Origin: Romboutsia sp. CE17
GTDB taxonomy: Bacteria > Bacillota > Clostridia > Peptostreptococcales > Peptostreptococcaceae
Reading direction: 5' to 3'
Assembly: GCF_012317385.1 (NCBI RefSeq)
Contig: NZ_CP051144.1
Location: forward strand, 3,038,001 to 3,102,000
DNA: 64,000 nucleotides
Shown: positions 47,245-55,364 of the stretch, piece by piece
How positions within the stretch are numbered: position 1 is the stretch's first letter
Layout: every line of letters begins with the position of its first letter
The notes under the pieces: generated by a model
The model's database searches: none
Told to the model about the DNA's origin: nothing
What the model saw: only the letters and a program-made list of their open reading frames with translations
Made by a program: the position numbers and the translations under genes

Positions 47245-48282
47245 ATGTCACATGTAAAATTAGAAGGTTTAACTAAGAGTTTTAGCAATATAGAAGTATT
47301 GAAAAATATCAATTTAGAAATAAAAGAAGGTGAAATAATATCCTTATTAGGAGAGTCTGGATGTGGGAAAAGTACAACACTTAAAGTTATAGCAGGTATA
47401 TTAACACCTGAGAATGGTGATATTTTATTTGATGGAGAGAGTGTTAAACACTTGCCCACTGGAAAAAGAGATGCAGCTATAGTATTTCAAGATTATTTAT
47501 TGTTTCCGCATATGAACGTTTTTGAAAATATAGAGTTCGGTTTAAAGATGAAAAAAATCAAAAAAGATTTAAGATATAAAAAAGTAAAAGAGCTAATAGA
47601 ATTAGTGAAATTAGATAAATATGAAAGTAAGTATCCTTTTGAACTATCGGGAGGTCAACAACAAAGGGTGGCTATAGCAAGGACATTGGCTATAAATCCG
47701 AAGGTTTTATTATTAGATGAACCATTTTCTAATTTAGATATAAACTTAAGAAATGAAATGAGAGAATTTGTTTTAGAACTGCAAAAAAAACTAAAGATAA
47801 CAACTGTATTAGTGACTCATGATAAAGAAGAAGCCTTGATAATGAGTGATAGAATAGCAGTTATGGTTGATGGTGAGATAGTTCAGTACGATACTCCTAA
47901 AAACCTTTACGAAAAACCAAACAGTAAATCTGTAGCTAATATTTTTGGTGAACGAAATTATATATTAGGAAAAATAAAAAATAATAGATTTATAAGTAAT
48001 ATAATAGAAATTAATTTAGAAGATAGTGAAATATATTCACAAAATGAGGATTTTATAGAAGTAATGATTCCTAAAGAAAGTATATATATAGGAGATAAAG
48101 GTTTACAAGGAAGAATAATAAAAAGAAAGTATGCAGGGGAAAATACCTATTATGAAATTGAATTAGGAAATCAAACATTAAAATGTAGTAGTTGCAATCA
48201 TGACTATAATGTTGGAGACTGTGTGAAAGTATCTATAGATAACAGTAAGTTAGTATATTTTAAAAATAATAGAGTGATCTAA
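47245..48282 (+). CDS. ABC transporter ATP-binding protein (YnjD-like)
   Basis: The protein has 345 residues. Walker A is GESGCGKST (about 36-44), the Q-loop is FQDYLLFPHMNVFEN, the signature is LSGGQQQRV, and Walker B is LLLDEPFSNLD. The C-terminal 110 residues look like a TOBE-type regulatory domain, common in polyamine/iron-type importers. It closes the four-gene importer; ribosome binding site GAGGAG. Terminator follows. Confidence 0.9.
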   Translation: MSHVKLEGLTKSFSNIEVLKNINLEIKEGEIISLLGESGCGKSTTLKVIAGILTPENGDILFDGESVKHLPTGKRDAAIVFQDYLLFPHMNVFENIEFGLKMKKIKKDLRYKKVKELIELVKLDKYESKYPFELSGGQQQRVAIARTLAINPKVLLLDEPFSNLDINLRNEMREFVLELQKKLKITTVLVTHDKEEALIMSDRIAVMVDGEIVQYDTPKNLYEKPNSKSVANIFGERNYILGKIKNNRFISNIIEINLEDSEIYSQNEDFIEVMIPKESIYIGDKGLQGRIIKRKYAGENTYYEIELGNQTLKCSSCNHDYNVGDCVKVSIDNSKLVYFKNNRVI

Positions 48283-48294
48283 ATATTTATATGG

Positions 48295-48331
48295 AAAAAG
48301 TGCTATTAAGTTATTGAATAGCACTTTTTTA
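48295..48331 (+). terminator. Bidirectional intrinsic terminator
   Basis: AAAAAGTGCTATT pairs with AATAGCACTTTTT. It serves the ABC operon and the converging TSCPD gene. Confidence 0.85.
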
Positions 48332-48350
48332 TTTTATAAAGCATAAAACT

Positions 48351-48599
48351 TTATTTAAGAGCTTCTCTTAAAGCTTTAGATAATTGGTCTGGACAAGATG
48401 TAGACTTACCACCACAAGTTATGTTTTCAAGTCTATTAGCAATATCAGTAGCATCTCCACCGATAACTAATTGTTTGATTCCGATTAAATTACCAGGACA
48501 ACCACCGATGAAGTCAACGTCAATTATTTTATTGTTGTCATCTAATTCAAAAACCATTTCTCTACAACATACACCATTTGGTTTAAACGAAAATCTCAT
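48351..48599 (-). CDS. TSCPD-domain small protein (TIGR03905 type)
   Basis: This 82-residue protein shows the pattern of the TIGR03905 group: GVCCREMVFELDDN, DVDFIGGCPGNLIGIKQLV, CGGKSTSCPDQLSKAL. The TSCPD domain is also found at the C-terminus of ribonucleotide reductases. Conserved Cys suggest metal or thiol chemistry. Function unknown. Ribosome binding site GGAGAC upstream on the minus strand. Confidence 0.85.
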   Translation of the reverse strand: MRFSFKPNGVCCREMVFELDDNNKIIDVDFIGGCPGNLIGIKQLVIGGDATDIANRLENITCGGKSTSCPDQLSKALREALK

Positions 48600-48730
48600 A
48601 ATAATGTCTCCTTATTTTATTCATTTAAAAATAATGATACCAATTTAAGTAAAAGAAAGCAATGAATAATCTTAGAAAAATCATAATATATTATTATATA
48701 ATATGCAGACTATGGAAGGGAGGGGATTCT

Positions 48731-49597
48731 TTGAAGGTATATATATCTAACTATCTATCAAAGAGTATAAGTATAATAGATTATTATACTCTTAAAGTAG
48801 AAAAAGTAATAAATCTAGATGACAGTATATGTCCACATCATTTTTGTGTAGACAAAGAAAAAAATCTGATTTATCTACCTAGCTCGAGTGATGGAATGAT
48901 TTATATTTATGATATGAAAACAGATAAAATTCTAGACACTGTTTCAGCTGGAGGTAATCTTAGTCAAATAGTTTTATGTAATGGAGAATTGTTTATAGCA
49001 AATGAAGACTCTGATAGTATATATATTTTAGATAGAGAAACCTTAACGCCAATAGGAATTATAGGATTAGATTATACACCTCATGGATTAGATTTTGATA
49101 AAAGTCTAAATAAATTATATGTATCGTGTATAAATTCAATTGTATGTATCGACGTAGATAAAAAGAAAATAGAAAAACAGATGAAAATAGATTTTAAAGG
49201 GTGGCATTTAAAAATAAATAAAGAAAATGAAGAAATATATATATCTACATTAGATGGTAAGGTGGTAATAGTAGATATGAAGAATATGAAAATTAAGGAA
49301 GTTTTAGAGTATTTTTTATTGCCATTAGAAATTAGATTTAATTATCAAAATAAAGTAGTCTATATTGCTGATCTAGGATATAAAAATATAAAAATATTAG
49401 ATAGTAATACAGGTAAGTATATTGCTAATATAAAAGTAAATGGAATACCGCAAGGTTTAGAAATTTCTAGTGATGGGAATTTTTTATTTGTTTCTGATAC
49501 TCAAAATAATTCTATAAAGGTATATAATTGTATAACAAACCAATTAATAAAAGAAATTAAAGTTGGAAAAGAGCCTACCACTATAGTGTGTATGTAG
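48731..49597 (+). CDS. YncE-like beta-propeller protein
   Basis: The protein has 288 residues from the TTG at 48731, which has GGGAGGGG 5 bases upstream; the ATG at 48662 lacks one. It has repeated propeller blades of the YVTN/YncE class (KVYISNYLSKSISIID, NKLYVSCINSIVCIDVD, GNFLFVSDTQNNSIKVYN), about six to seven repeats. There is no signal peptide with this start, so it is probably cytoplasmic. Role unknown; such propellers bind other proteins or DNA. Confidence 0.8.
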   Translation: MKVYISNYLSKSISIIDYYTLKVEKVINLDDSICPHHFCVDKEKNLIYLPSSSDGMIYIYDMKTDKILDTVSAGGNLSQIVLCNGELFIANEDSDSIYILDRETLTPIGIIGLDYTPHGLDFDKSLNKLYVSCINSIVCIDVDKKKIEKQMKIDFKGWHLKINKENEEIYISTLDGKVVIVDMKNMKIKEVLEYFLLPLEIRFNYQNKVVYIADLGYKNIKILDSNTGKYIANIKVNGIPQGLEISSDGNFLFVSDTQNNSIKVYNCITNQLIKEIKVGKEPTTIVCM

Positions 49598-49599
49598 GC

Positions 49600-50136
49600 T
49601 TAATGATTGTTACGTATTAGTAAATCTATAACTTCTGCATACATATCTGATGCATTATTCTTCCAATTATTACAGATAAGTTGAGCTTGTTTCTCAGAAG
49701 AAACATTTAAATTTAAATCTATTAAATTACACTGATTTTCAATTACCCTTAAATTAACTATAAACTCATTATCACTTTGTTTGACAAAGCTAGATTTAAC
49801 TTGAGTATCAGCTAATAAATTTTCTCTATTAGAAAGTATATACTCATCAACTTTTTTAGTAGAATTCTCTGGTATTCTAGATAAAAAATATTCTAAAGTT
49901 TCAACCCCTTTTTGTGTAAGAGAATAGTATTCTCTATCAGAGTCTTTGTATGTAATTAAAAACTTAGATTCCATAAGTTGAGATAAAAGTTGTTGCAATG
50001 AAAAATAATTCATCATTTCAGTTTCTAAAACAACTTGTGTTATTTGAGAATTAGTTAAATCCATATTAATTTTATCTAATATGTATAAAATTAATAGCTT
50101 ATGATAAGCTAACTCTTCAGATGAGTTTTCAAACAT
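49600..50136 (-). CDS. DUF4364 family protein
   Basis: This 178-residue protein has an N-terminal winged-helix-like half (LILYILDKINMDLTNSQITQ and LITYKDSDREYYSLTQKGVE) and a beta-rich C-terminal half. This matches the Clostridia-specific DUF4364 family. The winged helix suggests a DNA-binding regulator; no target is known. It converges on the propeller gene with only two bases between stop codons. Ribosome binding site GGAGGAT. Confidence 0.82.
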   Translation of the reverse strand: MFENSSEELAYHKLLILYILDKINMDLTNSQITQVVLETEMMNYFSLQQLLSQLMESKFLITYKDSDREYYSLTQKGVETLEYFLSRIPENSTKKVDEYILSNRENLLADTQVKSSFVKQSDNEFIVNLRVIENQCNLIDLNLNVSSEKQAQLICNNWKNNASDMYAEVIDLLIRNNH

Positions 50137-50251
50137 ATTATCATCCTCCGTAAAACTATTTCTATATATTATATTAAACCAAAATATATAAAAATAAAAG
50201 TAGAATTTATTTAATATTCGATTTTAAATAAAGATAAAGAATAAATCACAG

Positions 50252-50281
50252 AAAAAGGCTACCGGTTAATTGGTAGCCTTA
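50252..50281 (-). terminator. Intrinsic terminator of the spore protein gene
   Basis: AAGGCTACC (50255-50263) pairs with GGTAGCCTT (50272-50280). The T-run is on the minus strand. Confidence 0.8.
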
Positions 50282-50315
50282 CTTTGCCCAAGTCTAAAAA
50301 TTTACTCACTATTGG

Positions 50316-50522
50316 CTATTTACCAGCCATTTGTTGTTCTGCCATTTCTACTAATCTTTTAGTCATGTATCCACCTACGTAACCGTTTTGTCTAGCTGTT
50401 AGGTTACCTTTATCTATATTTTCATAGTTAGATAAACCTATTTCATTAGCTATTTCTAGCTTCATTTGATTTAAAGCAGCTTTAGCTTCTGGTACGACTG
50501 TTCTGTTATTAGAGTTTGACAT
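50316..50522 (-). CDS. Alpha/beta-type small acid-soluble spore protein
   Basis: This 68-residue protein has both signatures of the family: the germination protease site region KLEIANEIGL and the C-terminal DNA-binding GNLTARQNGYVGGYMTKRLV. It coats and protects spore DNA and is degraded at germination. It is expected under forespore sigma-G; the promoter was not identified. Ribosome binding site AGGAGGAAA. This shows the organism makes endospores. Confidence 0.96.
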   Translation of the reverse strand: MSNSNNRTVVPEAKAALNQMKLEIANEIGLSNYENIDKGNLTARQNGYVGGYMTKRLVEMAEQQMAGK

Positions 50523-50637
50523 AGTAAATTTCCTCCTTAGTTGTCATTTACAACACTTTTGTTTGTGTTGTTAATAGTATTTTTACCGAATTTAAAGTTT
50601 ATATTCTGAAAAAAATAGGTAATTTTGTAATATTAAA

Positions 50638-50808
50638 CTAGTTAAAAGTTTTACGATTCATTTTTATCTTTTTATCTTTTCTAATTCCTTCATATATACC
50701 GTGAGGTTCACGGTTATAATGTAATTCATTCTGTGCTAAAGTATTAACTGTTTGATTTAATTTTGATTTTGATTGAATATTTTTAAGTGAATTTTTAATG
50801 TCAGACAT
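50638..50808 (-). CDS. Uncharacterised 56-residue basic protein
   Basis: The start chosen is the ATG at 50808, with AAGGTGGTG just upstream; a longer frame lacks a ribosome binding site. The sequence is polar and basic with the segment HYNREPHGIYEGIRKDKK. There is no membrane segment. Family not recognised. It lies between a spore DNA-binding protein and a PdaB-like gene, so a sporulation link is possible, by position only. Confidence 0.6.
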   Translation of the reverse strand: MSDIKNSLKNIQSKSKLNQTVNTLAQNELHYNREPHGIYEGIRKDKKIKMNRKTFN

Positions 50809-50939
50809 TACTACACCACCTTTTATTTTTATTATTAATTTTAAATTGCCCAAATAAGAAATTTATCTTTATAGTAATTTTTTGAAATAAAAAAAAATAA
50901 GTTTTAAATATAGGGACTATACATTAAAGGGGGTGTAAA

Positions 50940-51707
50940 ATGAGTTTAAAAAATAAAAGGGCTAAAGCCTTTTTTCTAAGCATAACTTTTTTCATAGTTG
51001 CACTACTATTAGTATTCGCCTTAGTTTATGGAATAAAGTACATATGCTCTATAAACGATAATGCAAATATACCTATATATAGGGTTGATACAGATGATAA
51101 GAGAATAGCTATAACATTTGATGTGGCATGGGGAACAGAAAATATAGATGATATAGTAGAAATACTAGAAAAACATAATATCAAAGCAACATTTTTCTTA
51201 GTTGGTAGCTGGATAGATGATAACAAAGAAATAGTCAAAATGTTAAATGAAAAAGGTCATGAGATTGGCAACCATTCAAATACTCATCCTAATATGAATA
51301 ATCTTTCAGATGAAGAAATTATGAATGAAATAGAGATTACCTCAGAAAAAATTTCAAACATAACAGGGAAGGAGACAATTTTATTTAGGCCACCATTTGG
51401 TGAAGTAAATGATGAAGTTATGGGAGTTTGTAAAGCATTAGATTATACAGTTATAAAATGGGATGTGGACTCTTTAGATTGGAAGGATATAGGTCCTGTA
51501 CATATAATAGATAGAGTTTCTAAAAACGTTCAACCGGGTTCTATAGTATTATTTCATGCAAGTTCAAGCAATGTGAAAGAATATTTAGATACAATACTTA
51601 CACAGATAGAAAGTAAAGGATATAGCATAGGAACAGTTTCAGACTTAATTTATAAAGATAATTACAATATAAATTCATCTGGAGTACAAAAACTAAAAGA
51701 AGATTAA
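50940..51707 (+). CDS. PdaB-like sporulation polysaccharide deacetylase
   Basis: This 255-residue protein has an N-terminal membrane anchor (about 10-33) and a NodB domain. The first motif reads ITFDVAWGTENI rather than TFDDG, as in PdaB-type spore proteins. Next come EIGNHSNTHPNM (H-S-x2-H metal site), LFRPPFGEVN and DVDSLDWKD. PdaB is needed for stable spores in Bacillus. This protein probably acts in cortex or coat formation. Ribosome binding site AAAGGGGGTG. It is divergent from the small spore genes. Confidence 0.87.
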   Translation: MSLKNKRAKAFFLSITFFIVALLLVFALVYGIKYICSINDNANIPIYRVDTDDKRIAITFDVAWGTENIDDIVEILEKHNIKATFFLVGSWIDDNKEIVKMLNEKGHEIGNHSNTHPNMNNLSDEEIMNEIEITSEKISNITGKETILFRPPFGEVNDEVMGVCKALDYTVIKWDVDSLDWKDIGPVHIIDRVSKNVQPGSIVLFHASSSNVKEYLDTILTQIESKGYSIGTVSDLIYKDNYNINSSGVQKLKED

Positions 51708-51823
51708 TCTATCAAGATTAAAATTATATTTAAATGTGTAATAAATTTAAGTTGTAATAAATATATTTGTTATATAGATTTAGATAAAATAATGGAATTA
51801 ACAATTTTGGGGGGATAAAGGTT

Positions 51824-52462
51824 ATGATAGATATAAAAGATGACACAAATGTAGTATACTTAAGAGGAGAATTAAGTGAAAATATGGATTTTAGCCATGA
51901 AATTTTTGGAGAGAAGTTTTTTAATACAAAAATAAAAATAAATAGACTAAGTGAATCTTATGACATACTTCCATTAACTATATCAGAGCGTTTGCTACAA
52001 GAAGTTGATATTAAGGCTAATAATTTAGTTAATGTAATTGGACAGCTTAGATCTTATAATAAGAACATAGATAATAAAAATAGATTAGTGTTGACTGTTT
52101 TTGCAAGAGAAATAAAAAACACTGAAGAGAATAATAAAGATCCAAATAGCATATTCCTAGACGGATATATATGTAAAAATCCTATATACAGAAAGACGCC
52201 TTTAGGAAGAGAAATAACAGATCTATTAGTTGCAATAAATAGACCATATAATAAATCTGACTATATTCCATCTATTGTTTGGGGAAGAAACGCAAAGTTT
52301 GCAAAGACTTTAAAGGTAGGGGATAGAGTTCAAATGTGGGGAAGAGTACAAAGTAGAGAATATGAAAAAAAGACTGAAAATGGAGATGTAATAAATAAGG
52401 TAGCTTACGAAGTCTCTATATCTAAAATTAAAAAACTATCTGAAAATAATAGCCAAATATAA
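51824..52462 (+). CDS. Single-stranded DNA-binding (SSB-like) protein, double OB-fold
   Basis: The protein has 212 residues. Residues about 10-95 form an OB-like half (VYLRGELSENMDFSHEIFGE). Residues about 108-205 form a second half with the SSB pattern IFLDGYICKNPIYRKTPLGR, ITDLLVAINR and SIVWGRNAKFAKTLKVGDRV. The acidic SSB tail is missing, so it is not the replicative SSB; it resembles clostridial primosome/SSB-like paralogues. Ribosome binding site GGGGGGAT. Single gene. Confidence 0.78.
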   Translation: MIDIKDDTNVVYLRGELSENMDFSHEIFGEKFFNTKIKINRLSESYDILPLTISERLLQEVDIKANNLVNVIGQLRSYNKNIDNKNRLVLTVFAREIKNTEENNKDPNSIFLDGYICKNPIYRKTPLGREITDLLVAINRPYNKSDYIPSIVWGRNAKFAKTLKVGDRVQMWGRVQSREYEKKTENGDVINKVAYEVSISKIKKLSENNSQI

Positions 52463-52552
52463 ATACTTTGATTTATCTATTGAATAGTTGGTCGTGATTT
52501 ATTATAATCTATTTTATGATAAATTATAATTAGATGTAAGAGGGGGAGCACA

Positions 52553-53122
52553 GTGAAGAGCGCAGTATATCATAATTATGAATTAAACGCTGGCGACAGT
52601 GAAGATTCAGATGATTTGAAAAATTTATTGGATACTATTAAGTATGATATAGGAGACAAGATATTACTTGTTGGAGATATAGGTAATTTAGGAAAAAGGC
52701 TTAGGATGCTTGGGGTTAATGTAACAATATTAGAACATAAAGACTACCAAGATGTATGTCCATCTTTAATAAACAATGAAAACTGTACTGTTGTTAGAGG
52801 AGCATTAGAATATATGCCTTTTGATGATAGCTTTTTTGATAAAGTGATAGTATTAGATCATTTTAATCACACATGTAATTGTAAGAAAGCTTCAAGTGAA
52901 ATACGTAGGGTCTTAAAGCATAAAGGTGAACTTATACTAGAAGACCGTAATTTAAAAAATTTAAAGGTGAAATTAAAGTACCTTAAGCATAGACTTCTAG
53001 GAGAACACGTACATTATAATTATCCGCAGGAAATATTTAGCTTATTTTCAAATTTAAATTTTGAAGGTGCTCTCAAAGAAATAGAAAATGAAAGATACAT
53101 TTATGTAGGAAAAATAAAATAA
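52553..53122 (+). CDS. Class I SAM-dependent methyltransferase
   Basis: This 189-residue protein has a Rossmann-like methyltransferase fold. The SAM loop reads KILLVGDIGNLGKRLRMLG, an unusual form without G-x-G-x-G. VRGALEYMPFDDSFFDKVIV matches motifs II and III of the UbiE/methyltransf_11 group, and SSEIRRVLKHKGELILE is typical. The substrate is unknown. It starts at GTG after GGGGGAGCAC. Terminator at 53157. Confidence 0.8.
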   Translation: MKSAVYHNYELNAGDSEDSDDLKNLLDTIKYDIGDKILLVGDIGNLGKRLRMLGVNVTILEHKDYQDVCPSLINNENCTVVRGALEYMPFDDSFFDKVIVLDHFNHTCNCKKASSEIRRVLKHKGELILEDRNLKNLKVKLKYLKHRLLGEHVHYNYPQEIFSLFSNLNFEGALKEIENERYIYVGKIK

Positions 53123-53156
53123 ATGAATTAAAATATAATTATAGATAAAAATATTT

Positions 53157-53184
53157 AAAGACTAGGATATCCTGGTCTTTTATT
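53157..53184 (+). terminator. Intrinsic terminator after the methyltransferase gene
   Basis: AAAGACTAGG pairs with CCTGGTCTTT around ATAT, then TATTAT. Confidence 0.7.
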
Positions 53185-53204
53185 ATAGGAGAGGAAAAAT
53201 TAGA

Positions 53205-53342
53205 ATGAATATTAATTTTACCTTAATAGCTGTAGTAATGTTATTTGTAATACTTATGTCAATTCAATTAACGTTAAATAAGATTTACGTAGTTTTAAAA
53301 GAGATGAAAGAGCTGATGAAGCTAAAGAAGAATAAGGAATGA
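53205..53342 (+). CDS. 45-residue membrane microprotein coupled to the regulator gene
   Basis: The ATG follows TAGGAGAGG. One hydrophobic helix (about residues 5-24, [17 protein letters not shown]) is followed by a basic amphipathic tail ending KKNKE. Its TGA overlaps an ATG of the downstream regulator and lies just ahead of the regulator's likely start, so the two are probably translated together. Function unknown; sensing or anchoring is possible. Confidence 0.6.
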   Translation: MNINFTLIAVVMLFVILMSIQLTLNKIYVVLKEMKELMKLKKNKE

Positions 53343-53347
53343 TAACT

Positions 53348-55120
53348 ATGAATAGTTTAGAATATATAAAAGAAGATATTCAAAATATTGCAGAGGCCAT
53401 ATTAGCCGTTCTTGATATAGATGTAACTATAGTTGATGATAAATTAATAAGGATAGCTGGTACAGGTAGATATATAGATAAAATAGGTGAAAAGTTAGAT
53501 GGATATTCTGCATTTAAAAAATCTTTACAAGAACAGGTATCTATAATTATTGACGACCCCCATGTTAGTACAATATGTAAAGAATGTGATAACAAACTTT
53601 ACTGTAAAGAACATGCAGAAGTTTGTTGTCCTATTATGCTAGATGGTTACACTTATGGGGTTATTGGATTAATTGCATTTACAGAATCTCAAAGAAATAT
53701 TATAAAAAACAACAAAGATGGACTTTTGAATTTCTTAGGTAAAATGGCAGATTTGATATCTAATAAATTAAAGGCGCAAATAAAAGCTGATGAACTTGAG
53801 TTTGAGAAGAAAAAGCTTGAAATACTTATAGATAGTATGGATAAGGCTATAGTATCTATTGATGTTAATGGCTATATAGATAGATACAACTCTAAGTTTA
53901 AAAAAATGTTCAGCTTAAATAATATAGATATAGAGAATAAAAGTATAGTAAATGTTTTAGATTTTATAAATGAGCCTCTTAATAAGGATTTTAAAAAATA
54001 TAAATCAGGTATGTTCTTTTATAGAAAAGGATCTTATGAAATAAAGGGAATTTATAATATAAACAAAATCATAGTAAAAGATAAATTAAAAGGTTATGTA
54101 ATTGACTTTATAGATAAGAGAGAAGCAATTAAAAACTACAATAGAATAAATAAGGACTATAAAATAATATTAGATAATATTATTGGTGAAAGTAATTTAA
54201 TAAAAAGTATAAAAAAAGAAGCTTTTATAGCTTCAAAATCTAGTTCAACAGTTTTAATAAGCGGAGAAAGTGGTACAGGAAAAGAGTTATTTGCAAGAGC
54301 AATTCATAATCATAGTAATAGAGTAGATAATCCTTTTATAGCTGTAAATTGTGCAGCAATACCAGATAACCTTTTGGAAAGTGAATTATTTGGATACGAA
54401 GAGGGAGCATTTACAGGAGCTAAAAAAGGTGGAAAACTAGGTAAATTTGAATTAGCTCATAAAGGGACCATATTTTTAGATGAAATAGGCGATATGAGCC
54501 TTCATCTTCAAGCAAAATTACTTAGAGTATTACAAGAAAAAGAGCTTGATAAAATAGGTGGAAAAACAAATGTATCTATAGATGTAAGAATTATTGCAGC
54601 TACTAATAAGGATTTAGAAGATATGGTATCTAAAGGAAACTTTAGGGAAGATCTATATTATAGATTAAATGTTATTCCAATACATTTACCAAGTTTAAGA
54701 GAGCGAAAAGAGGATATACCATTATTAATAGATTTTACAATAAAAGAGTATTCGAAGAAATTAGGAAAAAATGTAGAGTATGTAGATAAAGATGTTTTAA
54801 AAGTGATGATAAATTATAAGTGGCCAGGGAATATAAGAGAGCTTCAAAATATAATTGAATATAGTATTAATATGTCTTCATCATCTGTAATAACTTTAGA
54901 CGTTATTCCTCAAAAATTAAAAAATAATAGCTGCCATGAAGCTATTGAAAAGTCTGGTGAAATTAGAACTTTAGATAATTTAGAAAAAGAAGAAATTATA
55001 AAAGCTTTAAATAAATTTAAAGATTATAAAAAAGATAAAGAATTAGCGGCAAAGGCTCTAGGTATATCAAGGGCAACTTTATATAGAAAATTAGAAAAAT
55101 ATAAAATAGTCTCAAAGTGA
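53348..55120 (+). CDS. cdsR: Sigma-54-dependent activator, CdsR-like
   Basis: The protein has 590 residues from the ATG at 53348. The N-terminal sensor region contains a Cys-rich patch, [19 protein letters not shown] (about 75-95), and a PAS-like segment (about 160-255). The AAA+ domain has Walker [12 protein letters not shown] (about 303-313), the sigma-54 contact loop GAFTGA (about 354-359) and a Fis-type helix-turn-helix at the end ([19 protein letters not shown]). The next gene encodes a cysteine desulfidase preceded by a -24/-12 promoter. In C. difficile CdsR activates cdsB in response to cysteine, so the same job is inferred. Confidence 0.88.
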   Translation: MNSLEYIKEDIQNIAEAILAVLDIDVTIVDDKLIRIAGTGRYIDKIGEKLDGYSAFKKSLQEQVSIIIDDPHVSTICKECDNKLYCKEHAEVCCPIMLDGYTYGVIGLIAFTESQRNIIKNNKDGLLNFLGKMADLISNKLKAQIKADELEFEKKKLEILIDSMDKAIVSIDVNGYIDRYNSKFKKMFSLNNIDIENKSIVNVLDFINEPLNKDFKKYKSGMFFYRKGSYEIKGIYNINKIIVKDKLKGYVIDFIDKREAIKNYNRINKDYKIILDNIIGESNLIKSIKKEAFIASKSSSTVLISGESGTGKELFARAIHNHSNRVDNPFIAVNCAAIPDNLLESELFGYEEGAFTGAKKGGKLGKFELAHKGTIFLDEIGDMSLHLQAKLLRVLQEKELDKIGGKTNVSIDVRIIAATNKDLEDMVSKGNFREDLYYRLNVIPIHLPSLRERKEDIPLLIDFTIKEYSKKLGKNVEYVDKDVLKVMINYKWPGNIRELQNIIEYSINMSSSSVITLDVIPQKLKNNSCHEAIEKSGEIRTLDNLEKEEIIKALNKFKDYKKDKELAAKALGISRATLYRKLEKYKIVSK

Positions 55121-55147
55121 TACTAAATCTCATTTTGAGACTATTTT
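55107..55147 (+). terminator. Intrinsic terminator of cdsR
   Basis: TAGTCTCAAA pairs with TTTTGAGACTA, followed by TTTTAT. It overlaps the last codons of the gene. Confidence 0.7.
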
Positions 55148-55205
55148 ATATTAGATTGAGATTTTACATAGTTAAAAAATAGTTTTCATAAAAAAATAAT
55201 AGTAT

Positions 55206-55221
55206 ATTCTCCTATGAGAAT
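55206..55221 (+). promoter_or_regulatory. Likely upstream activator site for cdsB
   Basis: The palindrome ATTCTC-CTAT-GAGAAT is centred about 80 bases upstream of the start expected from the sigma-54 promoter. That is where an enhancer-binding activator would sit. Inferred from symmetry and position. Confidence 0.5.
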
Positions 55222-55267
55222 GAAGTAAATTACACGTTTGATAAAAAAAATAATTTTATATGAAAAA

Positions 55268-55284
55268 TGGCATAGATTTTGCTA
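55268..55284 (+). promoter_or_regulatory. Sigma-54 (-24/-12) promoter of cdsB
   Basis: TGGCATAGATTTTGCTA has the invariant GG at 55269-55270 and GC at 55281-55282, with the required 10 bases between. It lies 80 bases before the cdsB start, downstream of a sigma-54 activator gene. Confidence 0.82.
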
Positions 55285-55364
55285 TATTTATATATGAAAT
55301 TAAATTTAGATTAAAGAAAGTATGAATAAGTAATTTAAATAAAATTCTTTAGGAGGATATTATT

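Noticed and set aside
53339-53350. Start of the sigma-54 activator at the ATG at 53339
   Set aside because: It overlaps the AAGGA ribosome binding site; the ATG at 53348 has correct spacing.
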